Translations under genes and position numbers: made by a program
Notes under the pieces: generated by a model
What the model saw: only the letters and a program-made list of their open reading frames with translations
The model's database searches: none
What the model was told of the DNA's origin: nothing
Part shown: positions 60,828-64,000 of the stretch, piece after piece
Position numbering within the stretch: the stretch's first letter is position 1
Layout: every line of letters starts with the position of its first letter
Source: Phycisphaerales bacterium
Lineage (GTDB): Bacteria > Planctomycetota > Phycisphaerae > UBA1845 > Fen-1342
NCBI GenBank assembly: GCA_016710275.1
Contig: JADJXS010000001.1
Coordinates: 1,302,001 to 1,366,000, forward strand
DNA: 64,000 bases
Reading direction: 5' to 3'

Positions 60828-61970
60828 GTGCGTCACATTCGACTGTCTTGCGCGGGGGCGTTGGCCGCTGTTGTTTCGTTTTTTGGGGCGGTTTCCGGCT
60901 GCATCGACGCGGTGAGCCGAGAAAACCCGTTTCACACGTTTGCCGGGGGGGAGGGGCGGCTACTCCTGGTCGAAAAGGAGACGCTGCTGCCGAGGGCGGA
61001 TGGGTCGCTGCCGCCGCCGAAGGAGCAGACGGTTCGGGAATTGAACCTGGCGACCGGCGTCAGCACGGTGGCGGCCGACAAGATTGTCGCGCATGCAGCG
61101 GACATTGTCGCCAATGAGCGCTGGGTGGCGTGGATTGATCGCGCCAACGGCGTGGTGCGCGTTCTGGATCGGCGAAGCGGGGCGGAGCGCGCGGTGTTCT
61201 CGAAGGACGCGGCGCCGGATCCGAACCCGGCCGGTGCGGATGGGCGGTTGCGGGCGATCGACGGCGATTGGCTGGTGGGGTTCGCCAAGCGGGCGGGGAG
61301 CAGCTTCGACTGCTACCAGTTCGTGGTGATGAACCTGGCGGACGGGCAGACGCTCGTGGTCGAGAACGGCTGGCAGTACGGCACGGTCGCGGTCGGCAAC
61401 GGGCATGTCGTGTTCCCGGATTGCGGGCCGAGCAATGCCCAGATTCTGGGGCTGGAACTGCGAACGAACATCCGGGCCGCGTTCGTGGAGACGGGGGTCG
61501 CGAGCGAGGTGATTTCAGCGGATGTGAGGGTGGACGGGGATACCGACAGCGGCGTGTTCGTACGGGACACGGTGGCGTTCTGGGAGGAACTGACGCCCGG
61601 GTCTTTTCGCTCGCGCGTGATTTCCTATGACCTGGCCACCGGTGTTCGTTCAACGCTCTTCGCGACCTTCGGAGATCGTGACACCGATCGTGACCTGGTC
61701 GCGGTCTGTGATGTCGGGGCGGTCGTGCTGACGCGCCCGGCGGGGGCGCTGAGCCGGCCGGAGCAGGCGGGCGAGCTGGCGCTGTGGCGATTCAACGGCA
61801 AGCGCGAAGTGCTGCAGGAGTCGACGGCGCTGCGGCGGCTGTTGCCGGTGCAAGTGCATGTGGTGGGGGGGCTGCTGACGTGGTTTGATCATTCGGGTAC
61901 GCACGAGTTCCTGACTTACGACACGAAGACCGGCAAGCTGGGTCGGACGCCGGCGCCGGTGCTGCCGTGA
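60828..61970 (+). CDS. Putative lipoprotein with beta-propeller-like repeats
   Basis: This 380-residue protein starts at a GTG seven bases after GGGAGG. A lipoprotein signal (LSCAGALAAVVSFFGAVSGC) puts the lipidated Cys near residue 25. The mature part has repeating four-strand units such as VANERWVAWIDRANGVVRVL, VAVGNGHVVFPDC and LATGVRSTLFATFGDRDTD, resembling a TolB-like or WD-type beta propeller. No enzyme motif is present. An earlier ATG at 60786 is possible, but the GTG gives the better signal peptide. TACAAT at 60768-60773 may be the -10 box. Confidence 0.6.
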   Translation: MRHIRLSCAGALAAVVSFFGAVSGCIDAVSRENPFHTFAGGEGRLLLVEKETLLPRADGSLPPPKEQTVRELNLATGVSTVAADKIVAHAADIVANERWVAWIDRANGVVRVLDRRSGAERAVFSKDAAPDPNPAGADGRLRAIDGDWLVGFAKRAGSSFDCYQFVVMNLADGQTLVVENGWQYGTVAVGNGHVVFPDCGPSNAQILGLELRTNIRAAFVETGVASEVISADVRVDGDTDSGVFVRDTVAFWEELTPGSFRSRVISYDLATGVRSTLFATFGDRDTDRDLVAVCDVGAVVLTRPAGALSRPEQAGELALWRFNGKREVLQESTALRRLLPVQVHVVGGLLTWFDHSGTHEFLTYDTKTGKLGRTPAPVLP

Positions 61971-62122
61971 CGGGCGAAGGGTGGCGGTTTGTCGGCGGTT
62001 GACGCCGATAGCGCGGATTTTGGGGATTTGCGCGTGAGTTGACGCGATTCGTGACGCTGCACCTCCTGAGCCGGCGCCATGTGGCGCCGCGATCGAGGAA
62101 CCGAAGTCACGGGAGCAGCGTC

Positions 62123-64000
62123 ATGATCTCACGCATCGCACATTCCGCAAGCAATTGCAGCAACAACGGTTACGTCAGCTCGGAGTCGCGCGCTGCGCGG
62201 GCCGGCGGCGGCCTTGCGGCAGCCTGCCGTGAGGCGCCGCGGCGGGCAGCCGCTCCGATTGCCCTGATTGCGGTGTTGGGGGCGGCGTTTGCGCTGCTTT
62301 CGGCGCGGCCGGCGGCGGGGCAGGTGATCACGCTGAACAATCCGGAGGGCGTCGAGGTGTTTCGGGCGCTGGAGCCTCTGGGCGGGTTGCCGGATCGGCT
62401 GCGACCCGACCTTCAGTACATCGGCATCCGCTGGATTGACACGAACTGGATGGAGCAGGGATACCAGGTGCAGCTCTACAAGCGGGGTGAATGGGTGGAT
62501 GTTGCGAGCGTCGGAGCGAACCAGAGCAGTGCGGTGGTTTACCTGCAGGTCGTGCTCCCGAATCAGACGATCGGGGTGCCACGAGCAGGGGCAATCCTGA
62601 CCGACGACGGCCGCGACATCGTGATGCGCGTGAAGGCTACGAGCTTCTGGGGGGGGTCGAGTTGGGTCCGCGGTTCGTTGTCGAAGGGCTGGAAATTCCC
62701 GTCGTCCCCCGAGCCTCTGAAGGCTCCGACGGAGCTTGCCGCGGTCATGTCCAACGGGTTCGTGCAGGTGTCGTGGCGCGACAACGACCGCAATGAGCCG
62801 AACGGCATTATCTATCTGCTCGAAACGGCTTCGGACTGCGAGGATTGGCGTGAGCTGGCGCGATTTTCGCCCAACAGCACGCGATACAACTACTCTCCGC
62901 CGGTCGTGGGTCGCCATCGCTTTCGAGTCCGGGCTATTCCGGAGCGGCGCTCGATGGCTGAGCGCTACTTCATTGCGTCACCGTGGTCGAATGAGGCGAC
63001 AGTGTCCAACGCAGCGAGCGGTGCGCCGATGGCGCCCTCAAACCTGGCTCTCTCGCTGCAGAGCCATTCGGTGGTCGCAATTTCCTTTGCCGACAACGCC
63101 AACAACGAGGCGGAGTACGTCGTGGATATCCGCGTCGGCGACGGGGCGTGGTCGGAATATGGGGCGGTTCCGGCGGCCGGTTCGCAAGTGGCATCGCTGG
63201 GGAGCCGGACGCTGACCGACGACGATCGTGCGGCGAACACGACCTATTGCTATCGGATTCGGGCGCGCAACGCGGCGGGCACTTCGGCGCCGAGCAATTG
63301 CGCGTGCATCACCACGCCGCCGCCCGCACCGCCGGGTTGCGCCGATGGGCGTTGCGGCGACCGCGGAATCGTCCGCGCAGATTCGCGTGACGTGGATCGA
63401 CAACTCCACCGTCGAGTCCGGGTTCCGCGTAGAGCGCTCGGCCAACGCCGGCGCGACGTGGAGCACGATCGCGACGAAAGCGGCAAACACGCAGTTGCAC
63501 CTGGACAGCGGCCTGACCGCGGCGACGGCGTACCGCTATCGCGTGGTGGCTTTCAACGCGATCGGAGAGTCCGCGCCCAGCGGTTCGTCGAATGCGACGA
63601 CCTGGCCGGCGGCGCCGGCGCGGCCGACGAACCTGCGGACGATTGCGCTGGCCTCGACCTCGGCGACGGTGGCGTGGGACTCGGCATCGCCCAATCACGG
63701 CGTGGAGATCTACGCGGACGCGTACACCGGGCCGGGGCAGACGCTGACGTACCAGGGGCGAACCGAGGCAGGGGCGACGAGCCAGTTGTTCAACCCGATA
63801 CAGCCGGGCGTGACCTATGCCGTGATGGTGCGCAGCGTGTACCTGAACGGGCAGACTGTGTCGGCGGCGTCGGAGTTCAGCGATACGTTCATCTTCACGG
63901 CGCCGGCGCCCAGCGGCGGCATCCGGGTGGTGAACAACACCGTGTACGACATCGGGTCGTTCCTGGTAAACGGGTCGGAGGTGCTGTCGGCGGCCATTCC
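62123..64000 (+). CDS. Fibronectin type III repeat protein, incomplete and frameshifted
   Basis: The gene runs past the window end. From the ATG at 62123 a long polar start leads to a hydrophobic segment (APIALIAVLGAAFALLSA) and AAGQ, a possible signal peptide. Fibronectin-III-like domains follow (PTELAAVMSNGFVQVSWRDN, PSNLALSLQSHSVVAISFAD). At about 63335-63345 the match switches frame: the next domain (QIRVTWIDNSTVESGFRVER) and the rest are read one base further on. Both frames stay open to the end. Such proteins are usually exported adhesins or matrix proteins. Confidence 0.7.
   Translation, partial: MISRIAHSASNCSNNGYVSSESRAARAGGGLAAACREAPRRAAAPIALIAVLGAAFALLSARPAAGQVITLNNPEGVEVFRALEPLGGLPDRLRPDLQYIGIRWIDTNWMEQGYQVQLYKRGEWVDVASVGANQSSAVVYLQVVLPNQTIGVPRAGAILTDDGRDIVMRVKATSFWGGSSWVRGSLSKGWKFPSSPEPLKAPTELAAVMSNGFVQVSWRDNDRNEPNGIIYLLETASDCEDWRELARFSPNSTRYNYSPPVVGRHRFRVRAIPERRSMAERYFIASPWSNEATVSNAASGAPMAPSNLALSLQSHSVVAISFADNANNEAEYVVDIRVGDGAWSEYGAVPAAGSQVASLGSRTLTDDDRAANTTYCYRIRARNAAGTSAPSNCACITTPPPAPPGCADGRCGDRGIVRADSRDVDRQLHRRVRVPRRALGQRRRDVEHDRDESGKHAVAPGQRPDRGDGVPLSRGGFQRDRRVRAQRFVECDDLAGGAGAADEPADDCAGLDLGDGGVGLGIAQSRRGDLRGRVHRAGADADVPGANRGRGDEPVVQPDTAGRDLCRDGAQRVPERADCVGGVGVQRYVHLHGAGAQRRHPGGEQHRVRHRVVPGKRVGGAVGGHS

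Noticed and set aside
62082..62097. The palindrome GGCGCCATGTGGCGCC before the fibronectin-III gene as an operator
   Set aside because: It is short, simple in composition and without a partner copy; such palindromes are expected by chance in DNA this rich in GC.

Overview
The window looks like chromosomal DNA from a high-GC planctomycete, most likely of the Phycisphaerae type. This is inferred from protein families and not from a marker gene. The pointers are several secreted proteins with dockerin-like NNFDID calcium motifs, a PEP-CTERM surface protein, a prepilin-like FTLIELL protein of the kind expanded in this phylum, cysteine-rich GxCCxGxxC repeats, and an AnmK kinase for peptidoglycan recycling. 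Nothing indicates a plasmid, prophage, insertion sequence or CRISPR array.

Layout. 1-1.6 kb: end of a YceI-like gene, a membrane protein and a tiny lipoprotein. 1.7-11 kb: a polysaccharide locus with a GT39-like membrane transferase, a GT4 enzyme fused to a degenerate second domain, a GT2 transferase, a methyltransferase-like protein, a Wzm/Wzt-type ABC exporter, and a second GT39-like protein facing it. 11-22.5 kb: NrnA, another GT4 transferase, phosphofructokinase, an unknown exported protein, a tandem double lipopolysaccharide-kinase protein, an esterase, AcpS, an alternative GlmU and MobA. 23-24.3 kb: an apparently highly expressed exported protein with a good promoter, a roughly 400-nt leader and a strong terminator. 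24.4-34.8 kb: PyrF, a UbiA-family transferase, then a run of plus-strand genes (TPR protein, DNA polymerase III delta with a frameshift, lipoprotein, phosphatase, AnmK, arginase) and an aminotransferase. 35-43.5 kb: a HEAT-repeat protein, MsrA, tRNA-Gly, a prolyl-oligopeptidase homologue that has lost its catalytic Ser and His, ribosomal protein S1 and IscX. 43.9-55.2 kb: a radical SAM protein, three large secreted proteins (two with dockerin-like ends, one with PEP-CTERM), tRNA-Ser, MnmA and a pseudopilin with a repeat-inflated leader. 55.4-64 kb: a nucleoside-type MFS transporter, PrpB and PrpC, tRNA-Glu, a GT4 transferase, two small envelope proteins and a fibronectin-III protein that runs off the window.

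The most notable signals outside the genes are as follows. First, a dispersed 32-bp palindrome occurs in four near-complete copies; its stem shows a compensatory base-pair change, and a derived 48-bp tandem array lies in frame within a pseudopilin gene. Second, first genes of transcription units repeatedly have a -10-like hexamer 6-8 nt before the start codon and no ribosome binding site, which suggests leaderless mRNAs. Third, two coding sequences carry single frameshifts that may be real or may be sequence errors.
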